Shown here in pieces: positions 22,680-34,600 of a stretch of 64,000 nt of DNA. Made by a program: the position numbers and the translations under genes. The notes beneath the pieces are model-generated. The model ran no database searches. It saw only the letters and a list, made by a program, of their open reading frames with translations, and was not told the origin of the DNA. Position 1 is the first letter of the stretch, and each line of letters starts with the position of its first letter. This stretch comes from Xiphophorus maculatus (lineage: Eukaryota > Chordata > Actinopteri > Cyprinodontiformes > Poeciliidae). The stretch is from positions 15,110,501 to 15,174,500 of the forward strand of contig NC_036447.1 of the NCBI RefSeq assembly GCF_002775205.1, written 5' to 3'.

Positions 22680-24480
22680 CATCAATACATGCAAGAGCAA
22701 TAGCAAAATAATGTTGAAGTACTTTACCTATCTTTAGTAATCAATATTGATATAGGCTTATGTATATCTGGAACTTAGGAAAATGAAATAAAATTTAGCT
22801 TTTATTGATATGATGTACAAATGAACCAGGATGAGACATTTGAGTTACAGCAAGTGATCCCAGCTCATGCTAGAAAGCAAAACTGACAGAAAATTCAGAA
22901 TTTTTATCATCAGAAAGCATCACACTCCAAGTGATGAGCTCAGTTTGTGCAGAACCTTTTTCTGTTTACAACGATTACAGCTTGAGTTGGCTTTATCAGA
23001 CTAAATGCGTACCAAAAGTATTAGTTTATGTACAACTATATGTTTGTCCAGCACTGTTATACAAAAATCATTAAAAAAAATAGATATACCTGAATGGGTG
23101 AACTACAGAGTAAAGTGGGAGACTTGCAATGTCAATTGTTGATTCCAGGAGTTTTCAGCAGCTGTTTATAAGCAAAATAAAGCAAGAGCTTAATGACAAC
23201 AAAGACACTCCAGGAAGGAGGAAAAGCACAAGAAAAGACCTGTGAGAACAGTTTAGTGCTGACAGAAGTCTTACAGCTATTTATAAACTGTAAATAGATC
23301 ATCATAGCAGAACTATATCATTCAAGAGGAAAAAAAGCATCCAACCAGTTTCACTCATGAGTCAAATAATGGTGTTTCTGCAGAACATGGGCAAGTTCCT
23401 TCAGTGTTATCTCAGGATGGATGGCAGCTTACGTTTATTATATTACAGAATCAAAACAGAAAACTGTCTGAATTAAAACTGTGTAGAAGTGAAACACCAG
23501 GCACAGGAACCTCCATCTCTCTTTCTCCAACCCAGAGTTGACCTTTTCATTTCATCAATTTTCCCAGTTATGGGTTTATATTCCCCTCTGCTGCTGAGTC
23601 TGTAAAACTAAAATTAAACAATAAGTTACTCTATGACAAACACCTTCCACATAAAATGTAAAACTTTCTACCCATTTTGCTCACTATATTTGAATGATTC
23701 CAATATAAATAGATGTGAGATTTAAAAATAAACTTGAATAAAAATGTGTTTATTGTTTTTTTTTTCACTTCACGTGACAATTTCAAATTTATACATGAAA
23801 TTAGAATATTTATGCAAATATGGGGAGTCAACGATGCCAGATAACTTATGAAATAACTGGAAATTACTACAGAAATAATTTATTAACTGTAGAAGTAATT
23901 GTCTCAGTTGTATGCACTGATTTTATTCTGAAATCTAGAATTATTTTATGAGTTAATAAATTTATGTTTCTGTGCACATCATCTATTTAAACTGTCAAAT
24001 TCACCCATCAAACTCAGGAGGTGGGATTAGGGTTGCTTCTATAAACCCAGACATCTGATTGGCTGACTGAGACAGTTTCTTCCTAGTTATGAGCAGGGAC
24101 GTTGAATAGGGGGGAAAGGTTATGACAATTCTAAGGGCCCCTGACCAACAGGGGGCCCTCCACAATTTATTTTTTTTTTTCCACAAATAAACTTTTTGTC
24201 AGGGGCCCAAGATTCCTGGCAGCGCCCCTGCACACAGTAAGTCACGTGATGTCCAATCCACTAGATCGCTGAGCGGACTTGCCATTTACGTTTTACAAAG
24301 GAAATTTAAAAAGCATTACCTGACTGTTAATGCGTTGAATACAACGTGCAGCTGCTGCTGAGTTACATAGATGAAGGCACATAAAGAAAAAAAGGTTCAG
24401 GAAATATTGGTGGGGACTGTCCCCTTCATGCCAGAGTTGGTGGGGACATGTCCACACCAGTCCATTAGAATGTTACGCCT
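22680..24480. other. End of left arm, then AT-rich spacer with a decayed paralogous segment
   Basis: To about 23,008 the sequence is the B unit's 3' flank. The block 23,820-24,060 (core CATCAAACTCAGGAGGTGGG) resembles 26,730-26,970 downstream of the D2 unit, so it is probably a remnant of another duplication. No coding exon is seen. Confidence 0.5.
24094..24230. mobile_element. Short hAT-like non-autonomous element
   Basis: A 137-bp segment begins CAGGGACGTT and ends AGCGCCCCTG, imperfect terminal inverted repeats of the CAGGG type, with internal inverted GGGCCCCTGAC blocks. I found no clear target duplication, so the borders are approximate. Confidence 0.5.
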
Positions 24481-24673
24481 ATGGTAATGTCTCTTGCATT
24501 TGAAATTTGTCTTCAATAAAAATGTGCACAGTAAGTGTGAAAAAAGTCAGTTAACTCACTTTTCATTCACAAACACATTGAGACCATGTGTATTCAACAT
24601 GTACTTTATTGAGGAAACAGCATGAGGAATTAGGAGATGTTATTTGACATATCTAGTGGGGAGAAAACATTCT

Positions 24674-25175
24674 TTATGTTGTAGCTGCCACCGTGGTGGT
24701 AGGAGCTGCTGTGGTAGGAGCTGCAGTGGTAGGAGCTGCAGTGGTAGTTGCAGTAGTGGTGGTGGTGGTGGTGGTACTGGTGCGCAGAATCTGAAGAATC
24801 TGCTGAAGGACATCCTCAGGTATACAAGGACGGCCAGGTTTACCATGAGGAGGACCATGGCCCTGAAACAAAAAACAAGGTCAGGTTTATTTAGATTCAG
24901 GAAACAAATTCAGGTTTAGTAACAGTGCTTATCTACTCCAGTGAAATTAGTACAATAAACTTACCCTATCAAAATGAGGGCCCCCAGGTGAGCGCTCCTC
25001 CCGGCTGGATGCCGAGTCATCCTGTTAAAAACGATAATAAAAAATATTTACAATTCTTCTGTAGTGGCTGCACCGACGAAAAAAACATTGATTCAGTCTT
25101 TTTAAATATCGCACTTACGGAATAAGCCAGAGTGAGACACAGGAGGCATCCCAGCACAAATAGTACCTTCAGCAT
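24674..25175 (-). CDS. Thr-rich mini-SCPP, family D, copy 2
   Basis: Precursor of 100 residues from phase-0 exons 25119-25175 (signal identical to D1), 24965-25021 and 24674-24862. It differs from D1 by HFDR instead of HFDV at the end of exon 3, and by five extra residues in the Thr tail from one more Ala-Ala-Pro-Thr-Thr repeat. It keeps the SRE phosphosite, the R-E-E-R/S step, the lone Cys after GKPGRP and the PEDVLQQILQILR stretch. The open frame is kept, so both copies are probably functional. The 5' untranslated exon has its donor at 25,561-25,566, separated by an intron that has gained an insertion. Confidence 0.82.
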
Positions 25176-25286
25176 TGTTTCACTGATTACCTGCCAAAAT
25201 AAGAAAATAATAATTTTAAGATTACTATAAGTAAAAATAAAACAGTACCATGAAGGCACTGAGTTAATGTCTGACAGGAAAATCAA

Positions 25287-25518
25287 GAGATAAATCGTTA
25301 TTGTCATTGTCACAAGAACAACGAAATTTAAAATGTGCCATCAGTAAGTGCATATGCTTAAAAAACAAAAAATAACTGTCTCACAATTCACACACAATGT
25401 AAGAAATAACAGATAACTGGTAAAAAAAGATAAAAAACAACCTATAAGAACTGCCACATTCTCACATACATCATTAATGATGATTAATGGTTGTTTTTGA
25501 TTGCATTTAGTTTTGTTC
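25287..25518. mobile_element. 232-bp insertion in intron 1 of D2
   Basis: D1 has an uninterrupted AAATCAAATAG at this point. In D2 the ATCAA is present on both sides (25,282-25,286 and 25,519-25,523), a 5-bp target-site duplication around 232 bp of AT-rich sequence that contains AAGAACAACGAAATTTAAAA. No terminal repeats or coding potential are obvious. It is an unclassified small mobile element. Confidence 0.6.
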
Positions 25519-27059
25519 ATCAAATAGAAAACAAAATGAATAATTATAAAAAAAAATTGTAATTACAGTCTTCTCTTCACAATCTGTCCCAGAGGAGGTC
25601 AAGGCAAATCTGATGGTGTGTTGCTTGGTAGAGCTTTTTATACGCATGCAGATGGGTGGATTTAAGATCCCTGGAATGTCAGGATGTTGGGAAATGAAAT
25701 CTGTTAGGAAACTGTCTGCTCAACATTTTGTAAAAAATTACCAGTGATATCTTTTCTTATATTTTACATGGGGAAAAAAAGCACCAAAAAAACATTTTCC
25801 TGAAATAAAACTTGTTTAAGAGCCTTGTTGGAGTAATTAAAAGTTGAATATTGCCAAAAATCTTTTAGAAGAGTGCTCTATGTAACTTTTTGAGCATTTC
25901 AAAGTCAAGCCAAAGAACAGTGTTGTGTTTTTTGGATTCGTCAGATCCAAAAAACAGTGTTTTGTTTTGTGTGTTTCCAAAAACACTCACAGAATTGAAT
26001 GTTTTTGTGTGGACCGAACAACTGTGAAATTCTGAGTCTTTGCTTTTTTCTTTAATAACTTTTAGGAAACTGTACGTAGGTGGAAATGTTAGGAAATAGA
26101 TGAAAAAATAATTCATTTTTTCTCAGTCAATCGAAAGTGTCAGTTATGTGTCTACTTATATTACATACTTATGTCAAAGAATGTAGTGTGTAGAATTTCT
26201 AGGAAAGAGATTAATGCAATGCAATTTAGAATATAACTGGAACATAACAAAACTGGGGAAAGTGAAGCATTGTGAATACTTTACAGATGCACTGATTTAT
26301 ATTTTTTATTTTTTTGTTCCGGAATAACAGAAGAACAGCAAATAATCATGGAAATCCTTCAGTATAACAAAAAAAAAAATCATAGTCTGATAAATAAAAA
26401 AAGATACAAACTGAGCATTCAAAGGTGTTGTCTGGACTCGAAGTTAATTGCTGGAAATCAAATCTAGTGGAAAAGCTTAATAAGCTCTTTAAATACTCTG
26501 TATGAAGTACTGCATCATCTGGTATTGTGAGTGGTTTTAATATTTCCACATGTTTTCTTTCTTCATTGCACATTTCTGTTGCTCTATGTCTTTTTGCAGA
26601 GGCAAGCTGTCAGGACATTTAAAGTAGATCATGGAGTGTTGACCAGATGAAAAAGGCTAAATAACTTATGGTGTATTTAAAAAAAAAAAGAAAAAAGGAA
26701 ATTAGAATCTCAATGCAATTACGGAGAGGGAGCGATGCCAGACAGTTTATGAAATAATTATTTACTTGTGTCATTAATTTATTAAAACTGTAAATAAATA
26801 CAGAAACAATGGATTTAATATAGAGTCAATTGTCTCAGTTAAATGCACTAATACTATTCTCAAAACTATATATACTGTAAGAGTTAAGACATTTTTTGTG
26901 TTTGTACTGAAGCACATCATGAGTTGATTTAAACCGTCAGCTTCAGCCATCAAACTCAGGAGGCGGGATTAGGGCTGTGAGTATTACACAGAGATATTAA
27001 TAACATAAAATAATTTTTAATCCAAAAGAAATCAGAAATCTGAACACTATCTATAAACA

Positions 27060-28090
27060 TTTAATCAAGAAATGCATTCAAATAAAACTAATGATCACTA
27101 TTTAAATTTAGATAAAACAAAGTTTATGTTGTTCGGTAAGTGTAAAGAGAAGAGTGATTTAATAATACAAATTGATAATATGATTGTGGAGAGAGTGACT
27201 GAAATTAGGTTTTTGGGAGTACTGATCCAAAACAAGATCTGCTGGAAACCTCACATAAGATATGTCCAATCTAAATTGGTAAGAAGTATTGCAGTCCTTG
27301 CTAATGCTAGAAAATATTTAAACTCCTCTGCCCTATACATTCTGTACTGCTCACTTATTTTACCTTACCTAAGTTACTGTGTGGAAATTTGGGGCAACAC
27401 TTACAGAACGTTACTACAACCATTATGCACATTACAAAAAAGAGCCATTCGCTTAGTTCATAAGGTTGATTTTTACTGTCATACCCACAATCTATTTATA
27501 GATTCTTATTTATTGAAATTCACTGATTTAGTAGAGTTTCAAACTGCACAGATTATGTTTAAAGTCAGAAATAAAATATTGCCAGAAAAGATTCAACAAT
27601 TATTTTCCGATAGAGTCGGGGGATATGACTATAGAGAAAACCTTAACTTCACAACTTTGAAGGCTCGTACAACAATGAAAACATTGTGCATTTCGGGGGT
27701 TGGTGTGAGAATCTGGAATAAACTCTCTAAAGAGCTGAAGCAAAGTCCAAGTATGAGACATTTTAAGAAAGGTCTCAAGGCAGCTATTATTCAAAGTTAT
27801 AAGGAAGAACTAGGGGGATAATCCTGGTTGGGAACCAAAACTTTAGGTAGGATGTGTCAAGAAAATCCGAGCTCATCCCACTTCCCCATGCTGGAGATTT
27901 TAGTTTAACAGTAATAATAAATAAAGTTATCTTTAAAATGAATCACTCAAGTGACATCAAGGCCCAACAGTAGACTTAAGTGTCAATAAAGTTAGTTTAA
28001 CAGTAATAATAAATAAAGTTATCTTTAAAATGAATCACTCAAGTGATATCTAGGCCCAACAGTAGACTTAAGTGTCAATAAAATAAATCT
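27060..28090 (+). mobile_element. 5'-truncated jockey-superfamily LINE with duplicated 3' tail
   Basis: An uninterrupted frame of 249 codons (27,072-27,821) encodes the end of a reverse transcriptase ORF, with FLGVLIQNKICWKPHI, LPYLSYCVEIWGNTY and LQKRAIRLVH, as in CR1/L2/Rex1-like elements. After the stop, a 92-bp tail unit is present twice in tandem (27,900-27,991 and 27,992-28,083), ending in AATAAA-rich sequence. The open frame suggests a fairly recent insertion, although the 5' part of the element is missing. Confidence 0.8.
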
Positions 28091-28099
28091 GGTTGTGTG

Positions 28100-30600
28100 T
28101 GTTGTTTTTGTCTCATGCAAACTTTGCTTTAATTTTACTTTTTTCTATCTAATCATAAGAAATCATAGTCAGACAGAGAGTCATTAAACAGGAAGAGCAG
28201 GTTTCCTGGAAAAAGAGGAAGTTTCCAGCCTGCAGATTCATAAAAATAGATGAGACTATTTCTTATTTTAAAGCATGAAAGTTTAAAGAATTAAATCTAA
28301 ACATTTTGATAATTTGATAAGATTCAAAGTAAAATACTTATATTAATATTGGTTTACTTGTAATAATACTTACACTTATATTTGTGGGAACACTTACAAG
28401 GAAAACAAGTAACTGTAACTTTAGTAGTAAATAATTAGAATCATGTATTATTCTTTTGGTTTCTTTTCAGAAAAACATCTGTAATAACTCACATTAGGAT
28501 TATAATAAGGATAATTAATAAGTTATGGTTATAAAATCATAAATGAATGATAAATCAGAGAAGCTGAAGAAAATAAATGTGATATAAGTTATGGTTATAA
28601 AATTATAAATGAATGCTAAAATCAGAGAAGCTAAAGAAAATAAAAGTGATATAAATGTGATTTTGACATTGAACTTGAAATGGTGTAAAAGGTGTAACTG
28701 CAATTAAACATCACTGATATGTTGGAGGTAGAGAGTAGGTGAAAGGTGAAAGGCAAGGAACTAACAGGAGAGCAGAGATGATCAACGCCTTATTTAGAAA
28801 GTAGGTGAAAGGTTGTGCAGGCAATGGACATAGGAGGTTGAGCAACTCTGAGACATTAGCACAGACATCAGGACATAATGTCTGTAAGACAGTGATGGAT
28901 ATGAGATCATCTGTCTAAGCAGACAGCCAATGAAAACGCACCTTTTGTTGGATCCTCCGGGCAGCTTCGAGCCAAGATCGAGATGGACAAAGAACTCTGC
29001 AGCTGAAGAAGAGCCGGGGCCACGGAGCCGAAGACTGTCCGGCCATGGGGACCAACCCGTCAGCCCCACAACCTGTGGCTTCAAATCGCACTTCTCTCAT
29101 CGGCTGGGTTCAGACCCCAAAGACAAAGATGAAGACAAAGGCAAAGACAAAGAAGAAGAACTGGTGCCTTTTTTCCTGCCAGCACCAAGTCCTGTGTGAC
29201 CTCACCATCCATGCGGAGAAGAAGCTCATCAGACCTACAGAGATTCCTGCCTTCGCCGATCAACATCTTCCTCCTGCTGCAACACCTTCTTCATCATCAG
29301 ACCTGCGGAGATCCTGGCCTTCATCGATCAACATCTTCCTCCTGCTGCAACATCTTCATCATCATCAAGCCAGGTCTGGGGTTCGAAACGCCAAACTCCG
29401 TCCGTCTCTCTCAAAGGTTCCCTTTTTTTAGTTCTTAGTATCAGCAGTAGGGAAAGACAGACTAGATGATTGATTTTACTTATTTGATTATTTCTGCTAC
29501 TGAATTAAGCTGTACTGACCCTTGCAAAAATGCCTTACTAATAAAATATTTAGCATAAAGAAAATCTAAAAGATGTTGTGGACATTCAGTTAATGAGTCA
29601 CCTTAAAGTTCTTTGATGGTTGTAAAATAGCTGTGATGTTTGATTCTGGAGAGGAAAAAGTTTAAAATGTTTTTAAGTTGCTGGTAGCCCAAATTTAAAA
29701 CGTCATCCTTGGGACTCGCCCGAGTCACTAAAACCTACCTGGTTCAATAACAAATGCAAGTTGTAAAATAAGAGAACGAGCGACCGTTAACAGGTGTGCT
29801 CTGTGAAACTAGTTGGCTGTAGGCTGCTCAGTCTGGCTAATTCACAGAGGGAAGAAGGGTGAGACACCTGGATGTAGGCCGTTAAAAATCAGGTGAATCG
29901 TTTCTCGAAACCAGCTTAAACAGAGTTTACTTCAGTTCTGGACAGGGTAAATCCCGGCAGATTTAGGAAACTCAATTAACCCGTTAGATGGAGAGCTGGT
30001 AGCACATCTCCCCTCTCAGAAGAGGAAGCAGAGAGTGAGAGAGTAGAGACAGGAAGGAGGGGGGGGGTGTTGCGCAACAACAGATGTCATCAAGTAGGTG
30101 GCATGTCGGCGCAGGTGTGGGTAAATATATAAAGGTATGAAAATAACAGTGTATTTTGTCTATAAGCAGATGGGTGTGTATATGTGTGTATATACGTATA
30201 TATGTTTGTATATGTAAATATATATATATGCATGTGTACAGATGTGTATGTGTGTGTATGCACTATTTTCATCTAGCTGAGGAAATCTTATTATACTTAT
30301 TATTTCCTTTGTCAGAAAGGATATCGGACATTGAAAATACTGTGATAAATTACAGCTGGAAAAGGGGTATAACTACATAAGTTATACTTCAGCATACTCC
30401 TTTTCAGACTCATAATCACCGATGTGATGTGTTTCTTTATTGTTTTTGTTTTTTTCTTTTTTAAAAGAAATATATTATGTACTTTGTGTCGTTTACACTG
30501 TCGGTGAAAGGTTTGTCTGAAATAAACTAAACTAAACTAAACTAAATTTTATTTCACAACAAAAGTATCTGAATCTCAATTTGCAGAAAGAAAAATAAAT
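28100..30600. other. Repeat-derived spacer, unclassified
   Basis: No host gene is supported. Contents: a GC-richer block (28,920-29,430) with a tandem duplication of about 70 bp (29,227-29,365, core GATCAACATCTTCCTCCTGCTGC); a stretch around 29,700-30,120 containing TTGGGACTCGCCCGAGTC; a TATG/TGTA microsatellite (30,170-30,260); and a CTAAA-repeat LINE-type 3' tail (30,480-30,545). The middle could be an old LTR-type fossil, but I cannot define its ends. Confidence 0.4.
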
Positions 30601-30616
30601 CAAGTTTTATGCAATA

Positions 30617-32252
30617 AAAAGAGTAAGACAATGCCAATTTTGTTGACATGCTGATTCAAGTTGTGATTATTATTCTCATAAAAAACTGACAGTTTCCACA
30701 GAGGAAGCTCTCTACATCTATTTTAATACACACCTCAGTCATAAAACTTAGTGATGTTGAAAATCAGCTGCTGTGTCTCTTGCGGTGCACCAACAATAAG
30801 CTGTAACTGTTGTAATCACTGGTTCTTTCAACAGGTTTTCACAATGTTATTTAGACACTCAAATGCAGTTAAACCCGAATGTTATTAGTGATATTTGTCC
30901 ACAATTGAATAACTTAAAATCACTAATTCTCAGCCACACCTTGAAGCATAGGGAAATTGCAATCACAGATTTGCAACATTTCTGCACCTGTAAAAGTATA
31001 AAAGAGAAGCTCAACATCCAAAGAGCAACACTACATCCTCTTCTCTTGTCTCTGAGAAAACCTACTGAAGGTGTGATGACTTCTTGCTTTAATTAGATTA
31101 TTGTTTTGGTATTTGTACAGTGAATTTCTTCAATGCTGTATTCTACTAACTTGTTCTTGAACATGTTCAGAAAGTAATTTTGATCTTCTGTTCTAACAGG
31201 TAAAATCACTGCAACCATGCTGAAGGTAGCACTTATTCTTGGATGCCTCCTGAGCCTCATTGTGGCTGAAACTGTAAGTATAATATTATCATGTTTAATA
31301 TGATGTCAATGAGCATATATGGTATATAGATATTATTACTATTACTGTGAAAAGGTTTACTGCATGTAATGTCAAACCTTGTGCAGATGGAAGAACAGCG
31401 TTTTGCTCGTTCACACGGTAGTTCTAACTCCAGAGAGGTGAGTGTCCTCTCTGCCTAACCTTTAGATTAAACCTGAGCATAAGTTACTGTATCAGCATTG
31501 AAAAAATCCTCTGCTACTTGTAATCTCCCTTAATTTCCTTAAAGAAAACTACGACCACGACTACGGTTGCAGGAGCAACTACAGCTTCATTAACTCTGAC
31601 CCAGCTCCTGGCCCTGCTCCGACAACTACTCAATCAGTAATGATCAAGTGAGTGAAAAACACAGAAAAACAGGTTTTTGACAACATCGCTGCAAATAATC
31701 ATTGATATTTAACTTAGTCTGTTTTTAGGAAGTTGTTGAGTTTTACAGAGAATCTATAACTGTATTATTTTTTCGTCTCATTTCAGATTCTGTGGCTGCT
31801 GTTTTAACCAGATGCCTTCTATTCACTCAACAATTGGACAAATATCATTCTTCACCAAGTTTTGACTAAAAATAAACATGTTCAGTGCAAAATTTTGCTA
31901 TATTGTCTTTCATTATATTTTGCACTTCATCTTCAACACATGCATGTTTTATAGAACGTTAGAAAAAAACCTGTTGCACATATTTACTCTCCTTTTGTAT
32001 TTTTTTGTGTATTTTAATATAAGTCTATGAATATATAGAAAGATTAATATAATTACAGATGACTTTTTTTTAATCTTATTGATATGCTGTACAAGTGGAC
32101 CAGGATGAGACATTTGAGTTACACAAAGCGATCCTAGCTCCTGCTAAGAAGAAAAGTTGACAGAAAATCCTTAGTTTTTAATATCAGAGAAAATGCAGCA
32201 CCAAGTGATGAGCTCAGTTTGTGCAGAACCTCTTACTGTTTCTAATGATTGA
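30617..32252. repeat. Third B duplication unit
   Basis: Colinear with 20,590-23,000 (minus its Rex3 insertion) and, in reverse, with 43,240-44,900. It begins near AAGAGTAAGACAATG and ends after GTGCAGAACCTCTT. It carries gene B2 but no C neighbour. Confidence 0.85.
31217..31640 (+). CDS. Mini-SCPP, family B, copy 2
   Basis: Precursor of 67 residues, exons 31200-31273, 31387-31437 and 31545-31640, all phase 0, with a non-coding last exon from 31787 and a polyadenylation signal at 31871-31876. Signal and last exon are the same as in B1. Exon 3 reads MEEQRFARSHGSSNSRE, identical to B3 and different from B1. TATA box at 30,997-31,004, untranslated exon 1 ending at 31,070. It lacks the divergent C partner that B1 and B3 have. 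Confidence 0.85.
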
Positions 32253-32259
32253 TAGATTG

Positions 32260-32840
32260 ACCCAATGTCACTGAGTATTTAGAGTATTTTACAGTGTGTA
32301 TTTTCATGGCTGCAACAAACTGACTACACAATTTTTTGTTTTACAGTGCATCTGTGCGCTTCAATTGGCTGTAACAAAGCCAAGTTTCAACAAATTGCAC
32401 CATTATCTCGCCAGCAGTAGTCTGAATTGAGGATCATTGGATCAATCTATGTTTGAAATTTCCTAATTTTTGTGAGCTTGTACAAATGGACCTTACCAAA
32501 CACCGCCCACAACCGGCCTAGAAAATCCCACTTGGCCGCAAGTCTCACAAACAAAGCCTCGCGGTGCGTTGTTTCTACGTCCACTTCGACCGATTCTCTG
32601 CAGTGTATTTCTGACTCGATTAGTGCATCATTTCTACCGGATTTTCACAATATTTCAGCTACTACAATGGACAGAGGAATTAAGAAGTTCATGTCATCTT
32701 TTTTGGATGAGATCAAGGTGTTTGAATCACGCGATGCCTCCGACATTGTGCACATCACAGCAAAATGCTTTCGCTCGATGAGCGAAACGGCAGATCCACA
32801 TGGTCATCAACATGGTCAGTGTAGTTGGCCCCCCCACCTT
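32260..32840. other. Spacer, no feature seen
   Basis: Unique-looking sequence between the B2 unit and the tandem repeat block. A 153-codon frame here runs on into that repeat and has no recognisable domain. Confidence 0.45.
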
Positions 32841-32843
32841 CTT

Positions 32844-33385
32844 CAAATCAGACAAAATTGGTGTCAATCACCTCTGCTACGTTTGTGCTGGTTTGTGCAG
32901 CAAAAATTTTCGTTTGTGCCGCTATCATTTTAAAGATATAACGAAATGTTTCTAGAGGTCATCAAAGGTCAACCAGCCCCCCGACCTTCCTCAAATCAGA
33001 CGAAATGGGTGTCAATTAACTCGACCACTTTTGTGCTTGTTTTGTGCAGCAAAAAATGTTGTTTGTGCTGCTTTGGCTTTGAAGATATTAATGAAAGGTT
33101 AAAGGTCAAAAGGCCAACTAGCTTTTATAAAATCAAACAAAATAGGTGTCAATCACCTCTGCTACGTTTGTGCAGCAAAAATTTTCGTTTGTGCCGCTAT
33201 CATTTTAAAAATATAAAGAAAAATGTTCTCCACGGGTCATGAGAATTCAATCACTCCTGTGGCCCTGCTCACATTTGCAAAAATAAATACATTTGGTGTC
33301 AATCAACTGTGCTACGTTTGTGCTGGTTTGTGATGCAAAAATTTTCGTTTGTGCAGTTTTGGCTTTGAAGATATCAATTACAGTT
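32844..33385 (+). repeat. Degenerate tandem repeat, about 140-150 bp unit
   Basis: Four imperfect units start near 32,844, 32,993, 33,129 and 33,278. Each has AAATCAGAC-like, TGGTGTCAATCA, GTTTGTGC(TGGTTTGTGC), GCAAAAATTTTCGTTTGTGC and GAAGATAT cores in the same order. Related units recur at 42,345-42,690. I do not recognise a named family. Confidence 0.75.
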
Positions 33386-34064
33386 GAAACGTTTTGATGT
33401 CAGGCGTGTTGGTTTTGCTTTGAACATCTGACTGAAAACTTAAATCAGAGAAGCTTCTATGAGTTATGACTAACTCATGATCACAATTGTTTACAAATGA
33501 CATTTTTTATCTTGATTATCTGGCTTTACAATTCATAGCACAGAATATTCAACAAAATTGTACAATAAAAGCTTAATTTGTTTAAAGAACACTACATTCA
33601 ACCTTTATTTTTTGTGTCACCAAGCGCTCAAAGTTGCCCTTCTGGTGCATGAAATGTTATTTTCGGTGTTATCAATGTTGAAAGATCAAACATAAATCCC
33701 TGTCATCTTATGTTCAGAGCAACATATGTCTAATTTATTTAATGTGAAAGATTGCTAAACATATACTTGAATTGAACATTGAACATTTTTTTAAATAAAC
33801 TATGCATTCAATTGGTCAAAAATGTTAATATTCTGGTTACCAAAATACAAAACTACAAGAAGTGTCTTTTGAACATATATTTATATATATATATATTTAT
33901 ATATATATATACACACTATATATATATAGTGACTATTAGGTGGTCTTGCAACTATAAATTGACATTGCCATGGGATATTTCTCATCTGTTTTTAAATAGT
34001 TTTAGTTTCTATTTTTTAATAAGCAATATCTTCTGTCATGGGGCCTGCCATGTCTTGCACGGAG

Positions 34065-34600
34065 CAGGGTCGGCCCAAGCCTCCATCTGGCCCTAAGCGA
34101 AAGGGTTTGGGTGCCCTTCCTTGTTTCTGCTAACAATGTGGGCTGGCTGCAATCAACAGTTAGACGATTAGATCATTCGCACACCTGCTATATACTTTTT
34201 GCATCTCTGATGGATCTGTTTGCATTATATCCTATGCATATATAATATAGGATACATTTATCGGCCAGTCGATTTCTGGATGACGATTTCCTTAATTTTG
34301 GGGGATTGTGATTGGGCAATACTAACAAGTGAAGTCCATCTTATCCCCTGATCTTATTTTCATCATCAAAGGTTTAAAAATTTGCCTCTGCCCTCTTCTG
34401 CTCTGCAGTGAGAGGTGTGAATCATGTCTGAATGTTTACAGTTAACAATATTCGCCCCACTGTTGCCAACTCACTGACTTTCTTCCTATGTTTAGCAAAA
34501 TTTCAGACAAAAAAAAAATTGATATCGGTCAAAATCGGCAGGTCAGGCTTTTTAAAGATCGGTAATCTGCCAGAAAACTGCAATCAGTGCAGCCCTATAC
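34065..34600 (+). mobile_element. Partial copy of the CAGGG-ended interspersed repeat
   Basis: It begins CAGGGTCGGCCCAAGCCTCC and is colinear with the left 540 bp of the element at 50,335-51,816. The right end is missing. An AT dinucleotide run lies just upstream at 33,880-33,930. Confidence 0.65.

Larger units (their letters stand above)
15256..23008. repeat. Left arm of a large inverted duplication (A1-C1-B1)
   Basis: This arm matches 43,229-49,627 in reverse complement, base for base over long stretches. It spans genes A1, C1 and B1 and all intergenic DNA between them. It is longer than its partner because it carries a solo LTR (18,121-18,458) and a Rex3 copy (21,899-22,662) that the right arm lacks. 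Confidence 0.92.
24484..26765. repeat. Direct duplication unit D (copy 2)
   Basis: Partner of 12,757-15,000. It contains D2 and its upstream DNA. Relative to copy 1 it lacks part of the upstream sequence and carries a 232-bp insertion in intron 1. Beyond about 26,765 the copies diverge, because copy 1 is cut by an interspersed repeat. Confidence 0.85.

Noticed and set aside
29045-29431. 128-codon frame with Lys/Thr repeats as a gene
   Set aside because: It lies in a GC-rich repeat-like block with a local tandem duplication and overlaps long frames on both strands; no homology recognised.
32472-32933. 153-codon frame as a gene
   Set aside because: It extends into the tandem repeat block and shows no domain or signal.
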